Below are positions 1-8,670 of a stretch of DNA of 64,000 nucleotides, in pieces. A model generated the notes under the pieces. It was not told the DNA's origin, ran no database searches, and saw only the letters and a list, made by a program, of their open reading frames with translations. Numbering within the stretch: position 1 is the stretch's first letter; each line of letters begins with the position of its first letter. The translations under genes and the position numbers were made by a program. Origin of the DNA: Mycobacterium genavense ATCC 51234 (lineage in GTDB: Bacteria; Actinomycetota; Actinomycetes; Mycobacteriales; Mycobacteriaceae); NCBI RefSeq assembly GCF_000526915.1, contig NZ_JAGZ01000008.1, positions 141,611 to 205,610 on the forward strand, written 5' to 3'.

Positions 1-113
1 AAAGAACAATTCCGGCGTCGGGGCCCGGCCTCCGACCGGGCGTGGGTAGGCGGCGCATCCGCCTAGTGGTGCTGGGAGGTCATCATTCAGTTGTGTGGGG
101 CTGGGGCGAAAAA
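1..113. other. Left edge, no gene recognised
   Basis: I see no coding region here. In M. tuberculosis rpsM follows rpmJ on the same strand, so its start probably lies just outside the window. I could not find the usual S13 N-terminus in these 113 bases. Confidence 0.5.
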
Positions 114-227
114 CTAGCCCTGGCGCTGCTTGTGGCGCGGATCGGTGCAGATCACCATGACCCGCCCATGCCGACGGATCACCCTGCACTTGTCGCAAAT
201 CGGCTTCACACTGGGGTTGACCTTCAC
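114..227 (-). CDS. rpmJ: 50S ribosomal protein L36
   Basis: This 37-residue gene starts with GTG (225-227) and ends with TAG (114-116). The translation begins MKVNPSVKPICDKC and ends PRHKQRQG, the classic L36 sequence. It keeps the zinc ligands of the C+ form: Cys11, Cys14, Cys27 and His32 in the pattern CDKC...C-x4-H. L36 is a small protein of the large ribosomal subunit. It lies 33 bases downstream of infA on the same strand, the usual infA-rpmJ order of actinobacteria, so the two are probably co-transcribed. No lesion is seen. Confidence 0.95.
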   Translation of the reverse strand: MKVNPSVKPICDKCRVIRRHGRVMVICTDPRHKQRQG

Positions 228-260
228 GGCTTTTCGATCCTGTTCTCGTCTGTTGGGTGG

Positions 261-482
261 TTACTTGTACCGGTACACGATGCGGCCCCGGGACAGGTCG
301 TAGGGAGACAACTCCACCACCACCCGGTCCTCGGGCAGGATGCGGATGTAGTGCTGCCGCATCTTGCCGCTGATGTGGGCAAGCACCTTGTGGCCGTTCT
401 CCAGCTCAATGCGGAACATCGCATTGGGCAGGGGTTCGACCACCCGGCCCTCGACCTCGATGGCGCCGTCCTTCTTGGCCAT
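261..482 (-). CDS. infA: Translation initiation factor IF-1
   Basis: A 73-residue protein starting [14 protein letters not shown], which is the highly conserved mycobacterial IF-1 with a single S1/OB-fold domain covering almost the whole chain. IF-1 occupies the ribosomal A site during initiation and works with IF-2 and IF-3. Length and sequence are normal for the family. It heads the infA-rpmJ pair, and the neighbouring gene on the other side is transcribed divergently. The equivalent in M. tuberculosis is Rv3462c. No lesion is seen. Confidence 0.97.
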
Positions 483-751
483 AACTGCTCGTCAAATCCT
501 CGTCGTTTGGTTTCGTTGTCGTCTGCGCCAACAACGGCACAGCATTCACACCGACTTTCCGAACGTGAGCCGGTGACAGGAAATTCCTAGGGAACGGACA
601 CACAAAAAAGCCGGCGCGAAAGACGCACCGTCGTCCCATGGTACCCGCTTGAGCGGCATGGCCAAAATCCGTGATCCCGTCGCTCCCCGGACCAATCTCG
701 CCGCCACCTCGACCCACCATAGGCCGCCTGACGAGCGCATACTTGACCCCG
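483..751. promoter_or_regulatory. Divergent intergenic region between infA and the receiver/flavoprotein gene
   Basis: These 269 bases separate two divergent transcription units, so promoters for both should lie here. I see no convincing coding sequence and no clear operator or RNA element. I could not assign -35/-10 hexamers with confidence. Confidence 0.45.
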
Positions 752-2436
752 ATGACAAATCCCGCACGTCCCCTTGACGGCGCCGCGCAGTCACGCAAAC
801 CGGTGATCCTGACCGTCGACGACGATCCCGCGGTGTCCCGCGCCGTGGCCCGGGACCTCCGGCGCAAATACGGCGAGGAGCACCGCATCGTGCGCGCCGA
901 GTCGGGACCCGAGGCCCTGGAAACCCTCAAGCAGCTGAAACTGCGCGGCGAAACGGTCGCCACGCTCGTCGCCGACTACCGGATGCCGCAGATGACGGGC
1001 ATCGAGTTCCTCGAGCAGGCGATGATCTGTACCCGGCGGCGCGGCGGATCCTGCTGACCGCCTACGGCGACACCCACGCCGCGATCGACGCGATCAACGT
1101 CGTCGACCTCGACCACTACCTGCTCAAGCCGTGGGATCCGCCGGAAGAAAAGCTCTACCCCGTCATCGACGCGCTGCTGGAAGCCTGGCGCGCGACACCG
1201 GCGCACGCCATCTCGCACACCAAGGTGATCGGGCATCGCTGGTCGGCACGGTCCTGGGAGGTCCGCGACTTCCTGGCCCGCAACGGGCTGCACTACTCCT
1301 GGTTCATGGCCGACGAACCCGAGGGCCAGCGGCTGCTCAACGCCGCCGGCGCCGACAGCCGGCGCCTGCCCGTCGTCGTCACCGAGCAGGGTGACCCGCT
1401 GGTCGAACCCACCGACGCCGAACTGGCCGACAAGCTGGGTCTGTCCTCCACGCCGTCGCAGGAGTTCTACGACCTGATCGTGATCGGAGGCGGGCCCGCG
1501 GGCCTGGCCGCCGCGGTCTACGACGCCTCCGAGGGGTTGCGCACTGTGCTGATCGAACGCACCGCGACCGGCGGGCAAGCGGGCCAGAGCTCCCGGATCG
1601 AGAACTAACTCGGCTTCCCGGACGGGGTGTCGGGCGGCCAGCTGGCCGAACGGGCGCGCCGGCAGGCCGAGAAGTTCGGCGCCGAGCTCATCACCGCCCG
1701 CAAGGCGGTCGCCCTCGAGGTGAACGGACCCAAGCGCACCGTGCGGTTCGCCGACGGCGGCTCGATCGACGCGCACGCGGTCATCCTGGCCACCGGTGTC
1801 GCCTACCGGAACCTCGACGCCGAGGGATGCAACACGCTCACCGGCTGCGGCGTCTACTACGGCGCCGCGGTGTCGATCGCTTCGGACTGCGAAGACGAAG
1901 AGGTCTACGTGATCGGCGGCGCCAACTCCGCCGGCCAGACCGCCATGTATTTGCCGCGAACGGCCAAGTCGGTCAACATCGTGGTGCACGCCCCGTCGCT
2001 GGAAGCGTCGATGTCCTACAACCTGATCGAGCAGATCGAGGCGAACCCCAAGATCAACGTTTTGACCTGCACCGAGGTGCGGCGCGCCAGCGGCGACGGC
2101 CATCTGGAGAAGCTGACCCTGATCAACAACCGGACCGAGCAAACCGAGGAAGTCTCCTGCGGCCGGATGTTCATTTTCATCGGGGCCGCCCCGCGCACCG
2201 AGTGGCTGGACGGGGTGGTGGCCCGCGACGACCACGGCTTCATCCTCACCGGCCCGGACCTGCGCAACGTCTGCGGCTGGACGCTGGACCGCCCACCGCA
2301 TCATCTGGAAACCAGCGTGCCGGGGGTGTTCGCCACCGGCGACGTCCGCTCCACGTCGGCCAAACGGGTCGCCGCCGCGGTCGGGGAAGGGTCGATGGCC
2401 GTGATGCTGGTACACCGCTATCTGGCCGAAAGCTAG
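752..2436 (+). pseudogene. Receiver / glutaredoxin-like / thioredoxin-reductase-like fusion, interrupted
   Basis: Restored, this would be about 561 residues in three parts. A receiver domain (about 17-135) has the acidic DDD pocket and the phospho-acceptor region VADYRMP. A glutaredoxin-like segment (about 155-235) lacks a visible CxxC. A thioredoxin-reductase-like flavoprotein (about 245-560) has the FAD motif GGGPAGLAAAV, a second Rossmann motif GGANSAG and the C-terminal FAD motif GVFATGDVR. Where classical thioredoxin reductase has CATC, this one reads YYGAAVS, so the redox-active disulfide is absent. Two lesions break it: one base is missing near 1024, where the receiver frame ends and the rest continues one frame over, and TAA at 1606-1608 replaces what is probably TAC (Tyr) in IENYLGFPDG. 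The kinase gene follows after 7 bases. The start is ATG 752; a longer start is possible. Confidence 0.85.
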
Positions 2437-2443
2437 GAGCGCC

Positions 2444-3964
2444 ATGACAACCCCGTGTGAGCCCGACGAGCTGCGCAGCCTGTTCCTGTTCGAGGCGCTG
2501 ACCGACGAACAGCTCACGGTGTTGTGCGCCAACGGCTGCATCGAGGAGTACCAGCCGGGGCCGATCTGCGTGGAAGGCGAACCGGCGACCTGCTTCTACG
2601 TGCTGATCGAGGGCGAGCTGGCGATATCCAAGCTCTCCGGCGGCCAGGACATCGAAACCAACCGCACCTCGCAACGCGGGGTGTACGCCGGCGCGTGGCG
2701 GGCGTTCACCGGCGGCAAGCAGAAGACCTACGACGCCTCGGTGCACGTGACCAAGCCGTCCCGGTTTTTCGTGATGGACGCGCCCGTGTTCGCCCAGTTC
2801 ATGCGCGACCAATTCCCGATGGCCGTGCACCTGCTCGACGGCATCGCCGTTGGCACCGACCGGACGCGGCGGATCATCGACAACCGGGAGAAGCTGCTGG
2901 CGCTGGGCCGGCTGTCGGCGGGGCTCACCCATCAGCTCAACAACCCGGCCGCCGCGATCTCGCGGGCCGCGTCGGATCTGCGCGAGCGGGTGGCCAACAT
3001 GCGTCACAAGCTGGCGATGCTGGCCGACGGCACCATCACCCCCGAGGCGTTGAGTGCCCTGGTGCACCTGCAGGAGCGGGTCGCCGAGCAGGTCGCCAAA
3101 TCCGCTGCGCAGCACCTGAGCGCGCTGGAGACCTCCGACCGCGAGGACGCCGTCGGCGACTGGCTGGAAGACCACGGCATCGACGGCGGGTGGGACATCG
3201 CGCCGACGTTCGTCGAGGGTGGCGTCGACACCGATTGGCTGGAGCGGATTTCGGCGGTCACCGACGCGCTCGAGTCGGCGACGTTGGAGCAGGCGATCCG
3301 GTGGATCAACTACACCATCGAAAGCGAGCTGCTGATGAACCAGATCCTGGAAGCCAGCAAGCGGATGTTGGCGCTGGTGGCCGACGCCAAGCAGTACTCG
3401 CAACTGGATCGCGCCCCATCCCAGGTGGCCAACGTGCACGACCTGCTGCACAGTACGCTGGTGATGTTCGCCGACCGGTTGACCAAGGACGGCAGCAAGG
3501 ACGGCCCTAAGGACACCCCCACCATCAACCTGGTGAAGGACTGGGACCGCTCACTTCCCGAAATCCCTTGCTATCCAGGCGATCTCAACCAGGTATGGAC
3601 GATCATCATCGACAACGCGCTCGCCGCGATGCGCGATACGGGCGGCACACTGACCGTGCGCACCTGCCGCTACGGCGACAACATGACCCGCGTCGAAATC
3701 TGTGACACCGGTCCGGGAGTTCCGCCGGATATCCGCGAGCACATCTTCGAGCCGTTCTTCACCACCAAGCCGTTCGGCGAGGGCACCGGCCTCGGGCTGG
3801 ACCTCGCATTCAACATCGTCGTCAAAAAACACCGCGGCGATCTGCGGGTGGAATCGGTGCCCGGCGACACCCGGTTCATCGTGCTGCTGCCGCTGGAAAA
3901 GCCGCCCGTCGCCGACGTCGCCGCCGTGGACGACGACGACCTGGACGGCGCCGACCCGGAATAG
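2444..3964 (+). CDS. Cyclic-nucleotide-binding-domain sensor histidine kinase
   Basis: A 506-residue protein with no membrane segment. Residues about 10-135 form a cNMP-binding/Crp-like sensor domain. A dimerisation/phospho-acceptor helix follows, with His163 in the H-box (LSAGLTHQLNN), then a long helical insert (about 180-300). The C-terminus is a HATPase domain with an N-box (IIDNALAAM), a G1 box (DTGPGV), an F-box (FEPFFTTKP) and a G2 box (GTGLGLDLA). All catalytic boxes are intact. It lies 7 bases after the receiver/flavoprotein fusion with a GGAG ribosome site between them, so the two form a natural sensor-effector pair. The expected reaction is ATP-dependent phosphorylation of that receiver, but the partner is broken here. 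What ligand the Crp-like domain binds cannot be read from the sequence. Confidence 0.88.
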   Translation: MTTPCEPDELRSLFLFEALTDEQLTVLCANGCIEEYQPGPICVEGEPATCFYVLIEGELAISKLSGGQDIETNRTSQRGVYAGAWRAFTGGKQKTYDASVHVTKPSRFFVMDAPVFAQFMRDQFPMAVHLLDGIAVGTDRTRRIIDNREKLLALGRLSAGLTHQLNNPAAAISRAASDLRERVANMRHKLAMLADGTITPEALSALVHLQERVAEQVAKSAAQHLSALETSDREDAVGDWLEDHGIDGGWDIAPTFVEGGVDTDWLERISAVTDALESATLEQAIRWINYTIESELLMNQILEASKRMLALVADAKQYSQLDRAPSQVANVHDLLHSTLVMFADRLTKDGSKDGPKDTPTINLVKDWDRSLPEIPCYPGDLNQVWTIIIDNALAAMRDTGGTLTVRTCRYGDNMTRVEICDTGPGVPPDIREHIFEPFFTTKPFGEGTGLGLDLAFNIVVKKHRGDLRVESVPGDTRFIVLLPLEKPPVADVAAVDDDDLDGADPE

Positions 3965-3993
3965 TGCCGCCACCCGCCGGGGTTAAAGACGCC

Positions 3994-4839
3994 ATGACCG
4001 ATGCAGCTGCACGCAAGCCCGACCTCGGCCGGTTCGGAACGTTCGGACGCGGCGTCACCCCTACGCAAGCCAGAGAAATCGAAGCCCTCGGCTACGGCGC
4101 GGTCTGGGTGGGCGGCTCGCCACCGGCCGAGCTGGCCTGGGTGGAGCCCATCCTGGAAGCGACGAGCACGTTGCAGGTGGCCACCGGGATCGTGAACATC
4201 TGGACCGCACCGGCCAACGAGGTGGCCGAGTCGTTCCACCGGATCGACAAGGCCTACCCGGACCGCTTCCTGCTCGGCATCGGCGTCGGTCACCGCGAGG
4301 TGATCAGCGAATACCGCAAGCCCTACGACGCGCTGGTCGAATACCTGGACCGGCTCGACGAGTACGGCGTGCCCGCGCATCGGCGGGTGGTGGCGGCCCT
4401 GGGCCCGCGCGTCCTCGGGGTCTCGGCGCAACGCAGCGCCGGTGCGCACCCGTATCTGACCACCCCGAAGCACACCGCGCAGGCCCGCGAGCTGATCGGA
4501 CTGTCGGCATTCTTGGCGCCCGAGCACAAGGTGGTGCTGACCACCGACCCCGACCAGGCCCGCGCTGTCGGACGCAAGGCCCTGGACATGTACTTCAACC
4601 TGGCCAACTACCGCAACAACTGGAAGCGGTCCGGCTTCGGCGAGGACGAGGTCGTCCGCCCGGGCAGTGACCGCCTGGTCGACGCCGTGGTGACCTACGG
4701 CACCCCCGACGCGATCGCCGCGCGGCTGAACGAGCACCTCGCCGCCGGGGCCGACCACGTGCCCGTGCAGGTCCTGACCAAAGATGAAAACCTGGGCTCG
4801 GCGCTGGCCGAACTGGCGGGCCCGCTCGGACTGAAGTAA
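3994..4839 (+). CDS. LLM-class F420-type oxidoreductase, copy 1
   Basis: A 281-residue luciferase-like TIM-barrel protein. It corresponds to M. tuberculosis Rv3463, which sits at the same place before rmlB. ATG 3994 (MTDAAARKPDLGR) is preferred over GTG 3964, because it aligns with the start of the next gene (MNDAAAHKPDLGR) and avoids overlapping the kinase stop. Recognisable family segments are ATGIVNIW, FLLGIGVGH and SAQRSAGAHPYL. Members of this family use F420 (or FMN) as hydride carrier; the substrate is unknown. The copy just downstream is about 60% identical by eye, so this is a tandem duplication. Confidence 0.85.
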   Translation: MTDAAARKPDLGRFGTFGRGVTPTQAREIEALGYGAVWVGGSPPAELAWVEPILEATSTLQVATGIVNIWTAPANEVAESFHRIDKAYPDRFLLGIGVGHREVISEYRKPYDALVEYLDRLDEYGVPAHRRVVAALGPRVLGVSAQRSAGAHPYLTTPKHTAQARELIGLSAFLAPEHKVVLTTDPDQARAVGRKALDMYFNLANYRNNWKRSGFGEDEVVRPGSDRLVDAVVTYGTPDAIAARLNEHLAAGADHVPVQVLTKDENLGSALAELAGPLGLK

Positions 4840-4860
4840 CCAACCGCGGAGGGGACCTCG

Positions 4861-5727
4861 ATGAACGACGCCGCAGCACACAAGCCCGACCTCGGCCGCT
4901 ACGGCGCCTGGCTGCCGACCCGCTCCATCACACCCGAACTGGCCGCCAAGATCGAAGCCCTGGGTTACTCGGCGGCCTGGGTCGGCGGATCACCGGACGC
5001 CGAGCTGGCCTGGGTGGAACCGGCGTTGGCGCAGACCGACTCGCTGCAGCTGGCCACCGGCATCGTCAACATCTGGACGGCTGCGGCCGCACCCGTGGCC
5101 GCGTCGTTCAAACGCATCGAAAATGCTTACCCGGGAAGGTTTTTGCTCGGTATCGGGGTGGGCCACCCCGAACACACCCAGGAGTACGCCAAGCCCTACG
5201 CCGCACTGGTCGGCTACCTCGACGCCCTCGACGAGGCACTGGTGCCGACCAGCCGGCGGGTGCTCGCAGCGCTCGGGCCCAAGGTGCTGGCGCTGTCCGC
5301 CCAACGCAGCGCCGGCGCGCACCCGTACTTGACCACGCCCGAACACACGGCCCGGGCGCGTGAACAACTCGGCAATTCGGTGTTTTTGGCGCCGGAGCAC
5401 AAGGTGGTGCTGACCACCGACCGCGAGAAGGCGCGCGAGGCCGGCCGCCAGCTCGTCGGGCACTATCTGGGGCTGAGCAACTACGTGAACAACTGGCTGC
5501 GGCTGGGGTTCACCGAGAACGACGTGCGCGCACCCGGCAGCGACCGGCTGATCGACGCGGTGGTGGCCTACGGCACCCCGGAGGCCATCGTGAAAAGGCT
5601 GGGCGAGCACCTGGATGCGGGCGCCGATCACGTGGCCATCCAGGTGCTGGGCGGCTACGACGAAGCGACGCTGCTGCCCGCACTGAAGGAACTGGCCGGA
5701 CCGCTTGGGCTGACCCCCGCAAGCTGA
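4861..5727 (+). CDS. LLM-class F420-type oxidoreductase, copy 2
   Basis: A 288-residue paralogue of the preceding gene, 21 bases downstream, with a GGAGGGG ribosome site ahead of ATG 4861. It keeps ATGIVNIW, FLLGIGVGH and SAQRSAGAHPYLTT. It differs mostly in the N-terminal loop (LPTRSITPE against GRGVTPTQ) and in the C-terminal third, regions that shape the substrate pocket in this fold. The two genes probably arose by local duplication of an Rv3463-like ancestor and may handle different substrates with the same deazaflavin cofactor. It is followed by rmlB. Confidence 0.85.
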   Translation: MNDAAAHKPDLGRYGAWLPTRSITPELAAKIEALGYSAAWVGGSPDAELAWVEPALAQTDSLQLATGIVNIWTAAAAPVAASFKRIENAYPGRFLLGIGVGHPEHTQEYAKPYAALVGYLDALDEALVPTSRRVLAALGPKVLALSAQRSAGAHPYLTTPEHTARAREQLGNSVFLAPEHKVVLTTDREKAREAGRQLVGHYLGLSNYVNNWLRLGFTENDVRAPGSDRLIDAVVAYGTPEAIVKRLGEHLDAGADHVAIQVLGGYDEATLLPALKELAGPLGLTPAS

Positions 5728-5753
5728 TCGCCACCCTCGGTTAGGGTTTGACC

Positions 5754-6749
5754 ATGCGGCTGCTGGTCACCGGTGGCGCCGGTTTCATCGGCGCGAATTT
5801 CGTGCACAGCACCGTGCGCGAGCGTCCCGACGTTTCGGTTACGGTGCTCGACGCGCTGACGTACGCCGGGCGGCGCGAGTCGTTGGCCGGCGTCGACGAC
5901 GCCATCGAGCTGGTCGAGGGTGACATCTGCGACGCCGAGCTGGTGTCGGCGCTGGTCGCCGAGTCGGATGCGGTGGTGCACTTCGCCGCCGAGAGCCACG
6001 TCGACAACGCGCTGGACAACCCCGAGCCCTTTCTGCACACCAACGTGGTCGGCACCTACACGATCCTGGAGGCGGTACGCCGCCGCGGGATCAGGCTGCA
6101 CCACATCTCCACCGACGAGGTCTACGGCGACCTGGAACTCGACGACCCGCAGCGGTTCACCGAATCGACGCCCTACAACCCGTCGAGCCCGTATTCGGCG
6201 ACCAAGGCCGCCGCCGACATGCTGGTCCGGGCCTGGGTGCGCTCGTACGGGGTGCGCGCCACGCTGTCCAACTGCTCCAACAACTACGGGCCGTATCAGC
6301 ACATCGAGAAGTTCATCCCGCGCCAGATCACCAATCTGCTGACCGGGCGGCGGTGCAAGCTGTACGGCACCGGCGCCAACGTGCGCGACTGGATTCACGT
6401 CGACGACCACAACAGCGCGGTGTGGCAGATCCTGGACAAGGGCCGGATCGGGGCGACCTACCTGATCTCGGCCGAGGGCGAACGCGACAACCTGTCCGTG
6501 CTGCGCACGCTGCTACAGATGATGGGTCACGACCCCGACGACTTCGACCACGTCACCGACCGCGTCGGCCACGACCTGCGCTACGCCATCGACCCGTCCC
6601 TGCTGTACGACGAATTGCACTGGGCGCCAAAGCATACCGACTTCGAAGAGGGATTGCGCGAAACCATCGACTGGTATCGGGCCAACGAATCCTGGTGGCG
6701 TCCGCTCAAGGACGCATCGGAAGCCCGCTACGAAGAACGGGGTCAGTGA
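5754..6749 (+). CDS. rmlB: dTDP-glucose 4,6-dehydratase
   Basis: A 331-residue extended short-chain dehydrogenase, the second step of dTDP-L-rhamnose synthesis. It converts dTDP-glucose to dTDP-4-keto-6-deoxyglucose using bound NAD. The Rossmann motif GGAGFIG is at residues 7-13. The catalytic Thr-Asp-Glu triad is in STDEVYGD and the YxxxK pair in YSATKAA. ATG 5754 (MRLLVTGGAGFIG) is preferred over an upstream TTG at 5748. The sequence follows M. tuberculosis Rv3464 closely over its full length. rmlC starts one base after its stop. Rhamnose from this pathway links arabinogalactan to peptidoglycan, which makes the gene essential in mycobacteria. Confidence 0.96.
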   Translation: MRLLVTGGAGFIGANFVHSTVRERPDVSVTVLDALTYAGRRESLAGVDDAIELVEGDICDAELVSALVAESDAVVHFAAESHVDNALDNPEPFLHTNVVGTYTILEAVRRRGIRLHHISTDEVYGDLELDDPQRFTESTPYNPSSPYSATKAAADMLVRAWVRSYGVRATLSNCSNNYGPYQHIEKFIPRQITNLLTGRRCKLYGTGANVRDWIHVDDHNSAVWQILDKGRIGATYLISAEGERDNLSVLRTLLQMMGHDPDDFDHVTDRVGHDLRYAIDPSLLYDELHWAPKHTDFEEGLRETIDWYRANESWWRPLKDASEARYEERGQ

Positions 6750-6750
6750 C

Positions 6751-7362
6751 ATGGAAGCCCGCGAACTAAAAGTCCCCGGCGCCTGGGAAATCACCCCGAA
6801 GATTCACGGCGATTCCCGTGGCATGTTCTTCGAATGGCTCAAAGACGCCGATTTCCGGGCCTTCGCCGGCCATGGGCTGACCGTCCGGCAGGCCAATTGC
6901 TCGGTGTCGGCCGCGGGCGTGCTGCGGGGTCTGCACTTCGCCGAGCTCCCCCCCAGCCAGGCCAAATACGTGACTTGCGTGCGGGGTGCGGTGTTCGACG
7001 TGGTGGTCGACATTCGGGTCGGCTCACCGACGTTCGGCCAGTGGGACTCGGTGCTGCTCGACGACAAGGATCGCCGGACGATCTACCTCTGCGAAGGCGT
7101 CGGGCACGGTTTCCTTGCGCTGGAAGACAATTCGACGGTGATGTACCTGTGCTCGGCGGAATACAGCCCGCAGCGCGAGCACACCATCCGCGCCACCGAC
7201 CCGGCGCTGGGTATCGACTGGCCGCTGGTCGACGGGGCCGCCCCGAGCCTGTCCGACCGCGATGCCGCCGCCCCCGGCTTCGACGAGGTGCGCGCGGCCG
7301 GGCTGCTGCCCACCTGGGAGGAGGCACAGCGTTTCGCCGCGCAACTGCGTGGTGAGGCCTGA
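6751..7362 (+). CDS. rmlC: dTDP-4-dehydrorhamnose 3,5-epimerase
   Basis: A 203-residue cupin-fold epimerase, the third step of dTDP-rhamnose synthesis. The catalytic His is in LRGLHF, with the RmlC core at VRGAVFDVVVDIR and the downstream YLCEGVGHGFLAL segment. Length and sequence match M. tuberculosis Rv3465. Its ATG lies one base after the rmlB stop, so the pair is translationally close and certainly co-transcribed. It is intact. The next gene downstream is the first of four acyltransferases on the same strand, about 100 bases away. Confidence 0.96.
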   Translation: MEARELKVPGAWEITPKIHGDSRGMFFEWLKDADFRAFAGHGLTVRQANCSVSAAGVLRGLHFAELPPSQAKYVTCVRGAVFDVVVDIRVGSPTFGQWDSVLLDDKDRRTIYLCEGVGHGFLALEDNSTVMYLCSAEYSPQREHTIRATDPALGIDWPLVDGAAPSLSDRDAAAPGFDEVRAAGLLPTWEEAQRFAAQLRGEA

Positions 7363-7461
7363 AGCCAAGCAATCGAGCCTTTTCCGCAATTTCCGCTAGC
7401 ACCGCGATGCGCGACATTACGATGGCCGACAATGCGGGGGCCGGACGACAGATTCAGATTG

Positions 7462-8565
7462 ATGAAACTCGCGCAGGCATTCGATCCCCGCAATAACGCG
7501 CTGAATGTCTGGCGTCTGATATTGGCGACGGGCGTGATTTTTGAACACACGTGGCCGCTCACCGACCGCCACTTGCAGCCTCCATTTGACCAGCTCATTT
7601 CCCAGGTCTGGGTCGACGGCTTCTTCGTGATTTCCGGCTTCCTGATCACCGCGAGTTGGGTGCACAATCCGCGGCTTCGCTAATACGTCGCGGCCCGGGC
7701 ACTGCGCATCTTTCCCGGATTGTGGGTCTGCCTACTCGTCGTGGCATTCGTGATCGCTCCGATCGGCGTGGGAATCCAGGGCAGTCCGGTCGCGACGATT
7801 TGGTCGTCCACCGCGCCGATCGAATACGTGCTCGATAACGCCGTGCTGAATTTCTTTCACGTCGGTATCGCGGGAACGCCGGCCGGCGTCCCGTGGCCGG
7901 GTGTGTGGGAAGGCCCGCTGTGGACCCTCGCCTTTGAACTGATGTGCTACGTCGCCGTTGCCGTCGCCGGGTTGGCCGGGCTTCTCAAACGCCGCTGGCC
8001 CGCCCCGGTGGTATTCGGGTTGGCGGTCGCCCTGTCGGCCGTAGTCTCTTACCCGATCATGAAGGTCGAAACGATTCCGCAAATGGTCGCCCGTTTCGCC
8101 GTGGTGTTCGCCGCCGGAGCGGTGCTGCACCAGTACCGGGACGTCATTCCGGCGCGGTGGTCGCTGGTCGCTTTGAGCGCCGCCGTCGTCGTCGCGGCCG
8201 GCGTGCTGGTGCCCAACTACCGGGTGATCGCGGCTATTCCGCTGGCCTACGCGGTTGTCGTCTCCGGCGCCCTGCTGCACAACCCGCGGTTGAGACTGCG
8301 CACCGACCTTTTCTACGGCGTGTACATCTACGCGTGGCCCATGCAACAGTTGCTGGTGATCTGCGGCCTCGGCTTCTTGCCTCCGATTCCATTCACGATC
8401 GTCGCCGCGCTGTCCACCCTGCCGTTGGCCACGCTGACCTGGTTCCAGGTGGAAAAGCGCGCGTTGGCGCTGAAATCCCGGTTCCAGCACGACGACAAGC
8501 CCGCAACCACCAGGACAGATGTCGCCGCCCCGCGTCCTGTTCGGGGGATCGCGGGCGCCACGTAG
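7462..8565 (+). pseudogene. Acyltransferase-3 membrane protein, copy 1, nonsense-interrupted
   Basis: The restored product would be 367 residues with about ten membrane helices. It is a member of the acyltransferase-3 (OafA-like) family that moves acyl groups onto sugars across the inner membrane. The start at ATG 7462 (MKLAQAFDPRNNALN) matches the three paralogues that follow. The family segment after the second helix is DGFFVISGFLITASW. A TAA at 7681-7683 replaces a Glu or Asp codon: the third copy reads HPREYLVARALRI where this one reads PRLR-stop-YVAARALRI. Reading frame and similarity continue unbroken after it. One base change explains the lesion, so the gene is either recently dead or miscalled. 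Confidence 0.85.
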
Positions 8566-8670
8566 TCACGTCGCTTCGGGGCTCCCAAGCGGCAGTCGAC
8601 TACCTTGGGGATTCCGCGCCGATACCATGGCCGAAAAGGGGTCGGGCGACAACAGATACAGATTGGGCAC

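Noticed and set aside
976..2541. Long open frame on the minus strand opposite the flavoprotein fusion
   Set aside because: It is a GC-bias shadow: no motif is recognisable, composition is Arg/Gly/Pro/His-rich, and a conserved flavoprotein occupies the plus strand. Similar long mirror frames opposite rmlB, the ThDP enzyme, sppA and mmsB were rejected for the same reason.
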